Shown one piece after another: positions 47,215-58,478 of a DNA stretch of 64,000 bases (position 1 is the first letter of the stretch; the number at the start of each line of letters is the position of its first letter). Source of the stretch: CAXQZU01 sp964228555 (GTDB lineage Bacteria > Planctomycetota > PLA2 > JAEUHO01); contig CAXQZU010000036.1 of the NCBI GenBank assembly GCA_964228555.1, positions 1-64,000 of the forward strand. Direction: 5' to 3'. A model generated the notes under the pieces. It ran no database searches, was not told the origin of the DNA, and saw nothing but the letters and a program-made list of their open reading frames with translations. A program made the translations under genes and the position numbers.

Positions 47215-48513
47215 ATGGGCAGCACGCAGGTTGTCGAGGTGCGCGCACGCGAGGTGCTCGACTCGCGCGGCAACCCCACGGTGGAGGCCGAGGTGCGCCT
47301 CGCCGGCGGCGCGCGCGGCCGCGCCATGGTGCCCAGCGGGGCCAGCACGGGCGCCCACGAGGCCCACGAGCTGCGCGACGGTGGCGCGCGCTTCCACGGC
47401 AAGGGGGTCCGGCAGGCCGTGGCACACGCAGAGGGCGAGCTGGCCCGGGCCGTGGCCGGCCTCGACGCGGCCGCGAGCGCGACCCTCGACCGCGCGCTGC
47501 GCGCGGCCGACGGCACCCCCGCGCTCGGACGCCTGGGCGCCAACGCCACGCTGGCGGTGTCGTTGGCTGCAGCGCACGCGGCAGCCGCGGGCCTCGGCGA
47601 GCCGCTCTACCGCTTCGTGGCCCGGCAGTTCGAGCAGGCGGGCGGAGGCCCGGCGCGCCTGCGGCTGCCCGTGCCGTTGATGAACGTGCTCAACGGCGGC
47701 GCCCACGCCGACAACGGCCTCTCGGTGCAGGAGGTGATGATCGCCCCCACCGGCCTGCCCTCCTTCGCCGAGGCGCTGCGCGCGGGGGCGGAGGTCTACC
47801 AAGCCCTCAAGAAGGACCTGGCCAAGGCGGGGCTCTCCACGGCAGTGGGCGACGAAGGCGGCTTCGCGCCGCGCGTCGCCTCCTGCGAGGAGGCCATCGA
47901 GCGGGTGGAGCAGGCCATCCGCAGCGCGGGCTACCGCCCCGGCACGGACATCCGGCTGGCCCTGGACGCGGCCGCCACCGAGTTCCACGAGGGCGGCCGC
48001 TACCGCGTGGATGGGCAGTCCCTGGACGCAGCCGGGCTGGTGGACCTGTACGCAAGGTGGGCCAGCCGCCACCCGATCTACTCGATCGAAGACGGCCTGT
48101 CGGAGGACGACTGGTCCGGCTGGCGCAGCCTCACCGAGCGGCTCGCCGGGCAGGTGCAGCTCGTGGGCGACGACCTCTTCGTGACCAACACCCAGCGACT
48201 GGAACGAGGCCTGCGCGAGCGCGTGGGCACCTGCGTGCTGGTCAAGCCCAACCAGATCGGCACGCTCTCCGACACGCTCGCCTGCGTGCGCACCGCCTAT
48301 GCAGGCGGCTACGGCGCCATCCTCTCGCACCGCTCGGGCGAGACCGAGGACACGACCATCGCCGACCTCGCCGTGGCGCTGGGCACGGGCCAGATCAAGA
48401 CCGGCGCCCCCTGCCGGGGCGAGCGCACGGCCAAGTACAACCGCTTGCTGGCCATCGAGGCCGAGCTCGGCGAGGCCTCGGGCAGCGCGCCCCCCTACGG
48501 CCTGCGGGGCTAG
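47215..48513 (+). CDS. eno: Enolase
   Basis: Converts 2-phosphoglycerate to phosphoenolpyruvate. The 432-residue length is typical. Landmarks are AREVLDSRGNPTVEAEV, VPSGASTGAHEAHELRD, NVLNGGAHADNGLSVQE, GDEGGFAPR, YSIEDGLSEDDW, VGDDLFVTN, VKPNQIGTLSDT and SHRSGETEDTTIADLAVAL. The ATG at 47215 fits the conserved start and the GGGAGG site. The ftsB-like gene begins nine bases after the TAG, the same order seen in many distant bacteria. Confidence 0.97.
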   Translation: MGSTQVVEVRAREVLDSRGNPTVEAEVRLAGGARGRAMVPSGASTGAHEAHELRDGGARFHGKGVRQAVAHAEGELARAVAGLDAAASATLDRALRAADGTPALGRLGANATLAVSLAAAHAAAAGLGEPLYRFVARQFEQAGGGPARLRLPVPLMNVLNGGAHADNGLSVQEVMIAPTGLPSFAEALRAGAEVYQALKKDLAKAGLSTAVGDEGGFAPRVASCEEAIERVEQAIRSAGYRPGTDIRLALDAAATEFHEGGRYRVDGQSLDAAGLVDLYARWASRHPIYSIEDGLSEDDWSGWRSLTERLAGQVQLVGDDLFVTNTQRLERGLRERVGTCVLVKPNQIGTLSDTLACVRTAYAGGYGAILSHRSGETEDTTIADLAVALGTGQIKTGAPCRGERTAKYNRLLAIEAELGEASGSAPPYGLRG

Positions 48514-48522
48514 CCCGCGCCC

Positions 48523-48858
48523 ATGAGCCTGCCCGTCCTGCTGCCCCCGGAGCCTGCGCCGCCGCCCACCCTGCCGCCGCTGGTGGCCTGGCTGGGCGGG
48601 GCCGGCCTCGCCGTGGTGCTGATGGGCACCATCCCGGCCACGCTGGAGCGCCGCCGGCTGGACAAGGTGCACGCGAGCCTCAAGCAGTCCATCGTGCGCC
48701 AGGAAGCCGAGCTCGAGCGTTGGGAGCGCATGCGCCGCGAGGCCGGGCAGGTCTCCTACCTGCGGGAGCGGGCGCTGCGCGACCTGCTGGCCGCCGGACG
48801 CCCGCCCGTGCGAGCCCCGCTGCCGGTCCCGGCGGCACCAGCCCGCCCCGCGCGCTGA
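48523..48858 (+). CDS. ftsB: FtsB/DivIC-like septum protein
   Basis: A 111-residue protein with the FtsB/DivIC plan: short Pro-rich cytoplasmic start, one transmembrane helix (about 20-38), a coiled coil (LDKVHASLKQSIVRQEAELERW) and a short segment (VSYLRERALRDLLAAG) that resembles the conserved end of the family, then a Pro/Ala tail. Sequence similarity is weak, but position directly after eno, as for ftsB in E. coli, strongly supports it. It would link FtsL and FtsQ at the division site. Many planctomycetes are reported to lack FtsZ, so its presence would be informative. Confidence 0.65.
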   Translation: MSLPVLLPPEPAPPPTLPPLVAWLGGAGLAVVLMGTIPATLERRRLDKVHASLKQSIVRQEAELERWERMRREAGQVSYLRERALRDLLAAGRPPVRAPLPVPAAPARPAR

Positions 48859-48909
48859 GCCCCGGGCCCGCGTCCAGCCCGCGCGCCGCTCGGCGGGCAG
48901 GGTGCGTGC

Positions 48910-48915
48910 GATGAT
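48910..48915 (+). promoter_or_regulatory. Possible -10 element of the 48922 gene
   Basis: GATGAT (four of six to consensus) ends six bases before the GTG, the same spacing as the leaderless-type promoters, although it lacks the TA step. Confidence 0.25.
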
Positions 48916-48921
48916 GCCGGC

Positions 48922-51228
48922 GTGCTGCGCGCCCGGCCCGCCTCCACCCTGCCGCTGGTGGCCCTGCTGGGCCTGCTGCTGGCGGGCCCGCCGCCGCGTG
49001 CAGAGGGCGATGCCGGCGAGGGCCCCTCGCGCGGCGCCGCACCGATGGACAACCCGTCGCACGTGCACGACGACGATCCCGGCGTGCGCGAGGCCTTCGA
49101 GCGTGCCGGCCAGGCCGAGCGCGAGGGCCGCCACGACGAGGCCGCCGAGCGCCTGCAGTCCATCGTGGACCAGCGTTTCGTCGACGCGGCGCAACGTGAG
49201 TGCGTGCCCTCCGTGACGGCCGTGGAGGGCCGCTCCACCTACGAGGGGGCGTGGCGGGTGGCACGCCACCGTCTGGCCGGCGGCTCGCCCGCCCTGCGCG
49301 CGGCCTACGCGCGGCGCTTCGGCGCGCCGGCGCGCGAGCTGCTCGCGCGGGCCGTGGCGGCGCTGGATCGGGACCTGCTGGCCGAGGTGGCCCGGCGCTT
49401 CCTGCCCCTGGAGGAGGGTCGCGCCGCCGCGCTGGCGCTGGCCGACCTCGCGCTCGAGCAAGGCGACCTCGACGGGGCACTGCATCGCGTGGAAGCCCTG
49501 GAGGACCTGGAGGAAGTGGCCGTCGAGGAGGACGCTGCCCGGCTGGAGAGCTGGCGTGCGGCGCGCATCGCGCGCGAGGCGCGGGCCCTGGCCCGCAGCC
49601 CGGCCGAGGTGGGCGAGGTGGAGCGACACCTGCTGGAGGCAGCGCGGCAGGGACCGGGCGCGGCCTCGCGACACGAGCGGGTGCCCGACGCCCTGCGGCG
49701 GGCGCCCGTCCGTCCCTCCACCTGGCCCACCACCGGCGGGCTGCCCTCGCGCGCGGGCGCCGCGCCGGCGCTGGCGGGCAGCCTGCGGCCCGTGGCCTCC
49801 GTGGCGCTGCAGCCCGACGCCGAGGAGCGTGCGCTCGCGCGCGAGATGGAGCCGGCGCGCCCGGACCGCCCCAGCCCGTGGGTGACGCCGCGGGTCGTGG
49901 TGGGCCGCGACACGGTGTTCTGCTTCGACGGCGAGCTGCTCTCGGCCTTCGGCCGCGCGGACGGCCGCCTGCGCCATCGCGTGCGCGTGCGCGGCGAGGG
50001 CGAGGCGCGCCCGGCCCTGGGGCAGGACCCCCGCGAGGAGCTGCCGCTGCTGGAAGGGCACTGCCTCACGCTGGAGGAGGTGCCCGGGCGCGCCGCCCGC
50101 ATCTACATCGCCAGCGCCACCCGCACCCTGCGCGCGCTGCGGCGCGAGGCCTCGGCCTTCGGCAGCGCCGCCGCCGCCGAGCCGCCGTGGGGCGAGGTGC
50201 TGATGGTGCGCTGGGACGGCGAGCGCCTGCTCAAGGGATGGCGCGCCAGCGGCTTCGGCAGCCAGCCGCGCCTGCCGCAGGGCCTCTCCGTGTTCGGCGC
50301 TCCCTGCCTGCACATGGGCCTCGCATGGGTCGCGGGGGTGCGGCCCAGCCAGGCCACCAGCGACGAGGTGGAGTGCTGGCTCGTGGGCCTCGAGCCCGGC
50401 ACGGGCGAGCCGCAGCGCCTCGTGCGCCTGGGCAGCGGCAGCCCCTGGCGGCTCAAGCGCCTCGACGAGGCCATCCCCTCCTCGCCCGCCGCCGCCCATG
50501 GCCGCGTGGTGGTGGCCACCTCGCTGGGCTGGGTGGCCGCGGTGGACGCCGAGGACGGGCGCGTGGCGTGGATCCAGCGCTACGACCGCACGCGCGAGAC
50601 CGGTCGGCTCACGCGCCTCAACGCCATGGAGGCCGACCTCACGCCGCGCGTCACGGGCTTCGCCAACGAGCCGCCGCTGCTGGCCTTCGGGCTCGTGGTG
50701 GTGGCCCCCACCGACAGCCACCAGCTGCTGGGGCTGGCCACCCGCCCGCGCGGCCCCGGCCGCCACCTCGTGCGCTGGGACCCGCGCGACCGCCGCAACC
50801 ACTTCGACCGCATGGCCGTGGAAGCGCTGGTGGGTGCGGCCGGCGGCGACGGCGAGGTGCCCCCCACCATCGTGGCCACCGGCAAGGGCGATGCCGGCGA
50901 GGGCGAGCCGCCCGGGCGCGTGGTGTGCGGGCTGGACCCGGCCACGGGCGCCACGCGCTGGAGCGTGGCAGCGGCCACCGGCCACCAGCCCAGCACCTGG
51001 GGCCGCGCGGCCCTCTGCGCCGACCGCGCCTGGGTGCCCACGCTGCATGGGCTGCTGGCCGTGGACCTGCGCCGGGGTCGGGCCGAGGGCCTGCTGGGGC
51101 GCGACCTGCTGCCGCCGGGACAGGCCGAGCCCGAGTCGCGCTGGTACGGCTCGCTGGTGCCGCTGCCGGGCGAGGGCCTGGTGGCCGTGCACGAGGGCCA
51201 CATCACCTTCTGGCGCGTGGCCCGCTAG
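48922..51228 (+). CDS. Exported PQQ-like beta-propeller protein
   Basis: A 768-residue protein with an N-terminal signal (LPLVALLGLLLAGPPPRAEG), a TPR-like helical part (about 45-230) and a C-terminal beta-propeller made of PQQ-type repeats (DTVFCFDGELLSAFGRADG, GWVAAVDAEDGRVAWIQRYD, VVCGLDPATGATRWSVAAAT, HGLLAVDLRRGRAEGLL). Quinone-binding residues are not evident, so it is likely a structural or BamB-like propeller. The larger gene at 58549 has the same design and may be a paralogue; together they flank the MoxR cluster. The GTG at 48922 opens directly onto the signal peptide. Confidence 0.8.
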   Translation: MLRARPASTLPLVALLGLLLAGPPPRAEGDAGEGPSRGAAPMDNPSHVHDDDPGVREAFERAGQAEREGRHDEAAERLQSIVDQRFVDAAQRECVPSVTAVEGRSTYEGAWRVARHRLAGGSPALRAAYARRFGAPARELLARAVAALDRDLLAEVARRFLPLEEGRAAALALADLALEQGDLDGALHRVEALEDLEEVAVEEDAARLESWRAARIAREARALARSPAEVGEVERHLLEAARQGPGAASRHERVPDALRRAPVRPSTWPTTGGLPSRAGAAPALAGSLRPVASVALQPDAEERALAREMEPARPDRPSPWVTPRVVVGRDTVFCFDGELLSAFGRADGRLRHRVRVRGEGEARPALGQDPREELPLLEGHCLTLEEVPGRAARIYIASATRTLRALRREASAFGSAAAAEPPWGEVLMVRWDGERLLKGWRASGFGSQPRLPQGLSVFGAPCLHMGLAWVAGVRPSQATSDEVECWLVGLEPGTGEPQRLVRLGSGSPWRLKRLDEAIPSSPAAAHGRVVVATSLGWVAAVDAEDGRVAWIQRYDRTRETGRLTRLNAMEADLTPRVTGFANEPPLLAFGLVVVAPTDSHQLLGLATRPRGPGRHLVRWDPRDRRNHFDRMAVEALVGAAGGDGEVPPTIVATGKGDAGEGEPPGRVVCGLDPATGATRWSVAAATGHQPSTWGRAALCADRAWVPTLHGLLAVDLRRGRAEGLLGRDLLPPGQAEPESRWYGSLVPLPGEGLVAVHEGHITFWRVAR

Positions 51229-51278
51229 GCCACGCACGGCCCGGGCGGGCGCGAGTCCCCCGCCGCCCCGCTGCGTGG

Positions 51279-51284
51279 TCTAAT
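51279..51284 (+). promoter_or_regulatory. -10 element of the moxR operon
   Basis: TCTAAT matches five of six consensus positions, in strongly G+C-rich surroundings, 52 bases before the moxR ATG. A CGGAG site precedes the ATG. Confidence 0.5.
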
Positions 51285-51336
51285 GCGGCCCCGGTCCGGG
51301 CGAGCGCCCGCCGGCCCTCCCGGAGCCCCGCGGCCC

Positions 51337-52404
<1,068 letters not shown>

Positions 52405-53299
52405 CCCGCTCGACCCCGAGGTCCTCGAGCGGCTCTCGGGGCTGGAGCTCAAGGCGCGCGCAATCGTCGAGGGCACGATCTCGGGCCTGCACCGCAGCCC
52501 GTTCCGCGGCTTCTCGGTGGAGTTCGCCGAGCACCGCGAGTACGTGCCCGGCGACGACATCCGCTTCCTCGACTGGAAGGTGTTCGGCAAGACCGATCGC
52601 CTCTACCTGAAGCGCTACGAGGAGGAGACCAACCTCGAGGCCACGCTGCTGGTGGACACCAGCGCCTCGATGGGCTTCGCCCGTGCCGACGGCGGCGGCG
52701 TGAGCAAGCTGGCCTACGCCCGGCTGGGCGCCGCCGCGCTGGCCTACCTCATCGCACAGCAGCAGGACGCGGCCGGCCTCGTGCTCTTCGACAGCGAGCT
52801 GCGCGCGCAGCTGCCTGCCCGCACGGGACCGGCGCACGTGCGCGAGCTGTTCCAGCGCCTCGAGGCCGCGCGGCCCGCAGGCACCACCGGCGTGGGCCGC
52901 GCGCTGCTGGAGGCCAGCGAGGCCGTGCGCCGCCGCGGCGTGGTCGTGCTCTTCAGCGACCTGCTCGACGACCCCCGCGAGGTGCTGCGCGGGCTGCGCC
53001 ACCTGCGCCAGCGCGGGCACGACGTGCTGCTGTTCCACGTGCTGGCCCACGAGGAGGTGGCGTTCCCCTTCACGCGCATGTCGCGCTTCGAGGGCCTGGA
53101 GGACGCCTCGCGGCTGGTGGCCGACCCCGTGTCGCTGCGCACGGCCTACCTCGCCGAGCTCGAGGGCTTCCGGCGCATGCTGCGGCGGGCCTGCCTCGCC
53201 AACCGCATCGACCTCGTGGAGCTGGACACCTCGCAGCAGCTGGCCGTGGTGCTGGCCGCCTACCTCGCGCAGCGCGCGGCCCGGCGCAAGGCCTAGCGC

Positions 53300-55696
53300 A
53301 TGGCCTCCCCGACGCTCGCCTACCTGTGGAACGGCTGGGGCCTCGTGGCGCTGGGCGGTGCCCTCACGGCGGTGCCCATCGTCATCCACCTGCTCAACCG
53401 CCGGCGCGTGCGGGTGGTGCCGTGGGCGGCGATGACCTTCCTGCGCGCGGCGCTCAAGCGCAACCAGCGGCGCCTGCAGCTGGAGAACTGGCTGGTGCTG
53501 GCGCTGCGCGTCCTGGCGGTGGCCTTGCTGGGCCTCGCGCTGGCGCGCCCGGTGGTCACCGACAGCGCGCTGGCGGGGCTCGCCGGCCAGCGGCGCAGCC
53601 TCTACCTGCTGCTGGACACCAGCGCGAGCGTCGGCGCCCGGCGCGAGGCGCGCTCGGTGCTGGATGCGCTCAAGGCCGAGGCGGCGCAGGCGCTGGAGGC
53701 ACTCGACGGGCAGGACACCTTCTGCGTGGTGCTCACCAACGACCCGCGCGTGGACGCCGCCTCGGGGCGGGCGCCCGCCGTGCTGGTGCCCCGCACCAGC
53801 GGCAGCACGGCCCTGTCCAAGGCCAAGGAGTCGGTGGCCGCGCTGGCCACCCGCGAGGCCCCGGCTGCGTGGGCCGATGCGTGGGCCCTGCTGGCGCAGC
53901 AGTTCGCCAACGAGGACGCGGGCCGGCAGGTCGTGGTCGTCACCGACCTGACCGCGCGCGACCACGTGCTGGGCGCGGCCCGCGACCGCACCGGCGAGGC
54001 GCTGCGCGCCCTCGTGCGCCGCGGCGCGCGCATCACCTACGTGGACGTGGGTGGCGCCGCCGACAGCCGTCACAACCTCGCGGTCAGCGCGGTGGAGCTG
54101 CGCGGCGACCGGCCGGCCTTCCCCGGGCGCGGGCTGTCCCTGGGCGTGCGCGTGGCCAACCACGGTCCCGACGAGGTGCGCGGCGCGCTGGTCACCGTGA
54201 TCGTGGAGGACGAGCGCGGCGAGGCGTGGCGCAAGCGGCGGGTGGCTCCGCCACTGCCCGCCGTCGACCCGCTCACGGGCGCGCCCGGCGTGGCCGTGGT
54301 GGACGTGGATGCCCCGGCCGGCACCTTCCGCGCGCCGGGCGCCTTCCACGTGCGTGCCAGCATCGACCCGCCCGCGACGCAGCCCGGCGCGGATGCGCTG
54401 GCGCTGGACAGCACGCGCTGGGCGGCGCTGGACGTGCGCGACCGCGTGCGCGTGCTGGCGTGGACGCGTGCCAGCCAGGGCGCGCGCCAGGTGCCACTGT
54501 CGCTGCTGCGGCCCATCTTCGATCCCGTGCCGCAGGAGGGCACGACCGGCGCCTCGCCCGCGCCGCCCGCCTTCGAGTTCTCGCACGCGGACAGCGAGTC
54601 CACCTTCGCGGCGCGCCTGGCCGCCTCCACCGGCCGGCCCGACCTCGTCGTGCTGGCCAACACGGCCCCGCGCACGGCCTCCACCATGGCCGCGCTGCGC
54701 CAGCACGTGCTCGATGGCGGTGGCCTGCTGGCCTTCATGGGCGACGCCATCGACCCGGCGATGTGGAAGGAGCCTCCCGGCATGGCCGAGGAGGCCGCCG
54801 GCCCGCTGCTGCCCGTGGCGCTGGAGCCCGCCAGCGTGCCCGCCCGCAACGCGGGCGACCCCGCGCCCTACCGCCTCGACCTCGCCACGCCCAGCGACGA
54901 GCCGTGGGCGCGTGCCTTCAGCGGGCCCGAGGTGGCGCTGTGGCTGGGCCGCTTCCCGCCTGACGTGCTGGGCCGGCTGGCGCTGGCCGAGCCCGCTGCG
55001 CCGCAGGCCAGCGGCCCGCGCGCGGCGCGCGTGGTGCTGCGCTGGGTGGAGGGTCGCGGGCCCGCGATGGTCGAGGGGCGCCTGGGCCTGGGCCGCACGC
55101 TCTGGGTGGGCACGAGCGCCGACGAGGGCTGGCTGCGCCTGGGCGTGCCCTTCTTCCTGCCCGTGTTCCTCGACGAGGCGGCCTTCCACCTCGTGCAAGG
55201 CGAGTCCACGCCACGCTCGCTGCTCGTGGGCGATGCGCTCGAGGCGGTGCTGCCGCGCGGCGCAGAGGGCGAGCGGCTCGAGGGCCCGGGAGGCCGGGAT
55301 GCCTCGCTGCGCCTGCTGTCGGCAGAGACCGCCGCCGCCCGCCGCCGCGTGGCCTGCGAGGTGACCGGCACCGTCGGCGCGTGGAGGCTCACGTCCCGCG
55401 TGGACGGCAGCCGCACTGCGACGGCGTGGCACGCGGTCAACGTGGATCCCGACGAGGGCTCGCTGCTGCGCGCCGACCCCCAGGCGGTGGTGGCCAGCGC
55501 CGGCCCCGAGGCGCCCGTGGAGGTGGTCACCAGCCTGCGGGCGATGGCGACCACGACGCAGGAGGTGCGCGAGGGGGAGCTGGCGCGCGTGCTGCTGGCC
55601 ATCGTGCTCGGCCTGCTGCTGGCCGAGTCCCTGCTGGCCCACCTGCTGGGCCGTCGTGCGCGCGCCGCCGAGGGCGGCCCGGGGAGCGCGGCATGA
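53300..55696 (+). CDS. BatA-type membrane protein with vWA domain
   Basis: A 798-residue protein with the N-terminal BatA double-helix region (NGWGLVALGGALTAVPIVIH, then RVVPWAAMTFLRAAL and LENWLVLALRVLAVALLGLA). A von Willebrand A domain with MIDAS DTSAS at 106-110 comes next, then beta-sandwich stretches and a glutamine-amidotransferase-like segment (LVVLANTAPRTASTMAALRQ, DGGGLLAFMGD), with a last transmembrane helix near 765-785. It is anchored at both ends with the bulk in the periplasm. The stop overlaps the next start as ATGA. A role in envelope-stress or complex maturation with MoxR is inferred from the operon. Confidence 0.87.
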   Translation: MASPTLAYLWNGWGLVALGGALTAVPIVIHLLNRRRVRVVPWAAMTFLRAALKRNQRRLQLENWLVLALRVLAVALLGLALARPVVTDSALAGLAGQRRSLYLLLDTSASVGARREARSVLDALKAEAAQALEALDGQDTFCVVLTNDPRVDAASGRAPAVLVPRTSGSTALSKAKESVAALATREAPAAWADAWALLAQQFANEDAGRQVVVVTDLTARDHVLGAARDRTGEALRALVRRGARITYVDVGGAADSRHNLAVSAVELRGDRPAFPGRGLSLGVRVANHGPDEVRGALVTVIVEDERGEAWRKRRVAPPLPAVDPLTGAPGVAVVDVDAPAGTFRAPGAFHVRASIDPPATQPGADALALDSTRWAALDVRDRVRVLAWTRASQGARQVPLSLLRPIFDPVPQEGTTGASPAPPAFEFSHADSESTFAARLAASTGRPDLVVLANTAPRTASTMAALRQHVLDGGGLLAFMGDAIDPAMWKEPPGMAEEAAGPLLPVALEPASVPARNAGDPAPYRLDLATPSDEPWARAFSGPEVALWLGRFPPDVLGRLALAEPAAPQASGPRAARVVLRWVEGRGPAMVEGRLGLGRTLWVGTSADEGWLRLGVPFFLPVFLDEAAFHLVQGESTPRSLLVGDALEAVLPRGAEGERLEGPGGRDASLRLLSAETAAARRRVACEVTGTVGAWRLTSRVDGSRTATAWHAVNVDPDEGSLLRADPQAVVASAGPEAPVEVVTSLRAMATTTQEVREGELARVLLAIVLGLLLAESLLAHLLGRRARAAEGGPGSAA

Positions 55697-58470
55697 CGCC
55701 CCTCGTCGATCCCGCCGGACTCCTCCCGCTGCTGCGTGGCCTCCCCTGCGGACCGCTCGCGGAGGTGCGCGTGGAGGCGGGCGAGTGGCGCTGGACCAGC
55801 CTGCCGGCGCCCTGGGCGCTGACGCTGGTGGTGGTGGCCGTGGTGCTCCTGGCCCGCTGGCTCTACCAGCGCGAGCGCGGCACCACCGGCAAGGCGCCGC
55901 GCGTGCTGCTGGGCGGCCTGCGCGCGCTGGCCCTGCTGCTGGTGCTGCTGGCCATGGCCGGCCCCTACCGCGAGGAGGTGCGCACCAGCGAGGACAAGAG
56001 CCACCTCGTCGTCCTGCTGGACACCAGCGCCTCCATGGCCAACGAGGATCTCTACACCCCCGCCGAGGAGCAGCGCCTGCTGGAGGCGGGCTGGCCGGAG
56101 GGCTCGGGCACCCCCCGGCCCGCACGGCTGGCGGGCAGCGAGGGCGCGACGCGGCTGGGGCTGGCCCGCCGCGTGCTCGCGGCCCGCGAGGGGGCCTTGC
56201 TGCGCCGCCTCGCCGACCGCTTCGTGCTCCACGTGTTCGCCTTCGACGAGGACTGGCGCTCGCTGGGCAGCACGGCCGAGCCGGCCGGCGAGCGTCCCCC
56301 GGGCGCCGGGCAGCCGGCGCGGGATCCCGTGGCGGGCATCCTCGCGGCGCTGGAGGCGCAGGCCCCCAGCGGGCCGCGCACGCGCATCGGCGTCGCGCTG
56401 CGCAACGTGGCCTCGCAGTTCCTGGGCCGCGCCGACCAGCGCCTCGCCGGCGTGGTGCTGGTCACCGACGGGCAGGACACGGGCGAGGGCGACACCCCGC
56501 TGGAGATGCTGGCCGCGCTGCCGGGGGCGGAGCAGCTCTCGGTGTACGCCGTGGGCATGGGCAACCCGGACAGCGACAAGAACCTGCGCGTGGAGCCGGT
56601 GCGCGCCAAGGACGTGGTGCTGGTGCGCGACCAGGTGCTGTTCGAGGCCGACCTGCGACAGAAGGGCCTCACGGGCGTGGGCCCGGTGACGGCCCGGCTC
56701 GAGGTGGAGCAGGTGGCCGACGGCGAGGGCCGGCCCATGCCGCCGCGGCGCGTGGACCTCGTGGATGACGCGCGCACGCGCGCCAGCGTGGAGGTCGCGG
56801 CGCTGCCGGCCGAGGAGCAGCCCACGCCCGTCCGCCTGCGCGCGCCCTTCGACGAGCCGGGCACCTACCGAGTGACGGTGCGGGCCAGCCTGCCTGCCGG
56901 GCGCGAGCGCGAGGATGCCATCCTCGACGACAACGCCGCCACGCACGAGCTGCGCGTGGTGGACACCAGCATCCGCGTGCTCTACGTGGACCGCGACGCA
57001 CGCTGGGAGCTGCGCTTCCTGGGCACCTACCTCACGCGCGAGGCCCCCACCCGCACCGGCTCGGCCGGCGGCGGGCTGCGCAACCGCTTCCTGACGCACG
57101 TGCTGCAGCAGACCGCCGACCCCACGGTGCAGATGCCGCACACGCCGGGGCCCGACATCTTCAAGCGCCCGCTGCGCGAGTTCCCTGCCACGCGCGAGGC
57201 GCTCTTCGCCTACGACGTGCTGCTGCTGGGCGACGTGGACCTCAACGCACTGGCCGGCGGCCAGCCGGCCCGCAAGCAGGAGATCCTCGCGCTGGTACGC
57301 TCCTTCGTCGAGGAGGGCGGCGGGATCGCGCTGCAGGCCGGCAGCGAGATGAACACGACGCTGGCGATGCTGGGCACGCCGCTGGCCGACCTGCTGCCGG
57401 TGAGCGTCACGGAGGCCGACCGCAAGGCCACGGACGCGCTGGACACCACGCGCGAGTTCCGCCTGCGACTCACGGAGGCCGGCCGGCAGCACCCGGCCTT
57501 CAACATCCTGCCCCCCGGCCGCGACGGCGAGCAGATGGACCCGGCGCGCGTGGCCACGGTGTGGGCCCACGAGGACCCCAAGGTGGACATCGCGCGCCGC
57601 TGGGCGTGGTACTGGGGCTACCGCTGCCTCGGCGGCCTGCGGCCCGGCGCCGTGGCGCTGGCCACCGCCTTCCGGCCTGGCCAGCCCGACGCGCGCGACG
57701 TGCTCGACGGCCGCGACGAGCCGATGGTGCTGGTGGCCACCAAGTCCTTCGGCCGGGGCCGCGTGTTCTGGCTGGGCCTCGACGACATGTGGCGCATCCG
57801 CCACGGGCACGGCGACACCTACTACGGCGCGTTCTGGGAACAGGTCGTGCGCGACCTCGCCACGTACCGCCTGCTGGGCGGCAACAAGCGCTTCAAGATC
57901 TTCCCGCGCGACGAGGAGGTGGCCGTCGGCGACACGGCCGAGATCCTCATCACCGCGCTCGACGAGCGCTACCGGCCGCTGGACACGCCGTGGCTGGACG
58001 GCGTGCACGTGGAGCTGCCCGACAGCGGCGTGCCGGGCAGCGGCGGGCGCATCGACCTCGAGGGCGAGAGCCGCCCCGAGCGCAACACCGACCCCGACGC
58101 GGCGCCGGGCGAGTACCGCTTCCGCATCCCCGTGACGCGTCCCGGGAGCTACCTCGTGTGGATCGAGCAGCGCGGCGACGTACGCGACGGCGGCGAGCGC
58201 GCCGAGCGCCGCTTCCGCGGCGTGGCGCGCTCGCGCGAGGATGCGCTGCGCCTGCCCAACCACCAGGCGCTGGCCGCCATCGCGGCCGAGACGCGGGGCC
58301 AGGTGGTGCGGCTGTCGCAGCTGGGGGAGCTCTCGCCTCCGGCCCAGACGGTGACGCGCGTGCTCAACCGCACCCGCAAGGACCAGTGGGACAAGGCGTG
58401 GGTGCTGTGGCTGCTGGTGGGCGTGCTGGGCCTGGAGTGGGCGCTTCGCAAGCGCTTCCAGATGATCTAG
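55693..58470 (+). CDS. Membrane vWA protein with amidotransferase-like domain
   Basis: A 925-residue protein. Two transmembrane helices lie near the start (about 38-55 and 70-90). A von Willebrand A domain has MIDAS DTSAS at 110-114 and a VVLVTDGQDTGEGDTP strand-turn. Ig-like beta domains and a glutamine-amidotransferase-like domain follow (YDVLLLGDVDL, then SFVEEGGGIALQAGSEMNT), with a transmembrane helix near the C-terminus (AWVLWLLVGVLGLEWAL). Planctomycete genomes often have such a protein after BatA. The ATG at 55693 overlaps the previous stop. A strong hairpin nine bases past its TAG ends the operon. Confidence 0.85.
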   Translation: MTPLVDPAGLLPLLRGLPCGPLAEVRVEAGEWRWTSLPAPWALTLVVVAVVLLARWLYQRERGTTGKAPRVLLGGLRALALLLVLLAMAGPYREEVRTSEDKSHLVVLLDTSASMANEDLYTPAEEQRLLEAGWPEGSGTPRPARLAGSEGATRLGLARRVLAAREGALLRRLADRFVLHVFAFDEDWRSLGSTAEPAGERPPGAGQPARDPVAGILAALEAQAPSGPRTRIGVALRNVASQFLGRADQRLAGVVLVTDGQDTGEGDTPLEMLAALPGAEQLSVYAVGMGNPDSDKNLRVEPVRAKDVVLVRDQVLFEADLRQKGLTGVGPVTARLEVEQVADGEGRPMPPRRVDLVDDARTRASVEVAALPAEEQPTPVRLRAPFDEPGTYRVTVRASLPAGREREDAILDDNAATHELRVVDTSIRVLYVDRDARWELRFLGTYLTREAPTRTGSAGGGLRNRFLTHVLQQTADPTVQMPHTPGPDIFKRPLREFPATREALFAYDVLLLGDVDLNALAGGQPARKQEILALVRSFVEEGGGIALQAGSEMNTTLAMLGTPLADLLPVSVTEADRKATDALDTTREFRLRLTEAGRQHPAFNILPPGRDGEQMDPARVATVWAHEDPKVDIARRWAWYWGYRCLGGLRPGAVALATAFRPGQPDARDVLDGRDEPMVLVATKSFGRGRVFWLGLDDMWRIRHGHGDTYYGAFWEQVVRDLATYRLLGGNKRFKIFPRDEEVAVGDTAEILITALDERYRPLDTPWLDGVHVELPDSGVPGSGGRIDLEGESRPERNTDPDAAPGEYRFRIPVTRPGSYLVWIEQRGDVRDGGERAERRFRGVARSREDALRLPNHQALAAIAAETRGQVVRLSQLGELSPPAQTVTRVLNRTRKDQWDKAWVLWLLVGVLGLEWALRKRFQMI

Positions 58471-58478
58471 CGGCGGCG

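Noticed and set aside
48922..51228. PQQ-dependent dehydrogenase
   Set aside because: The propeller repeats are present, but the cofactor-binding disulfide, calcium site and catalytic Asp are not recognisable. The same applies to the 58549 gene.
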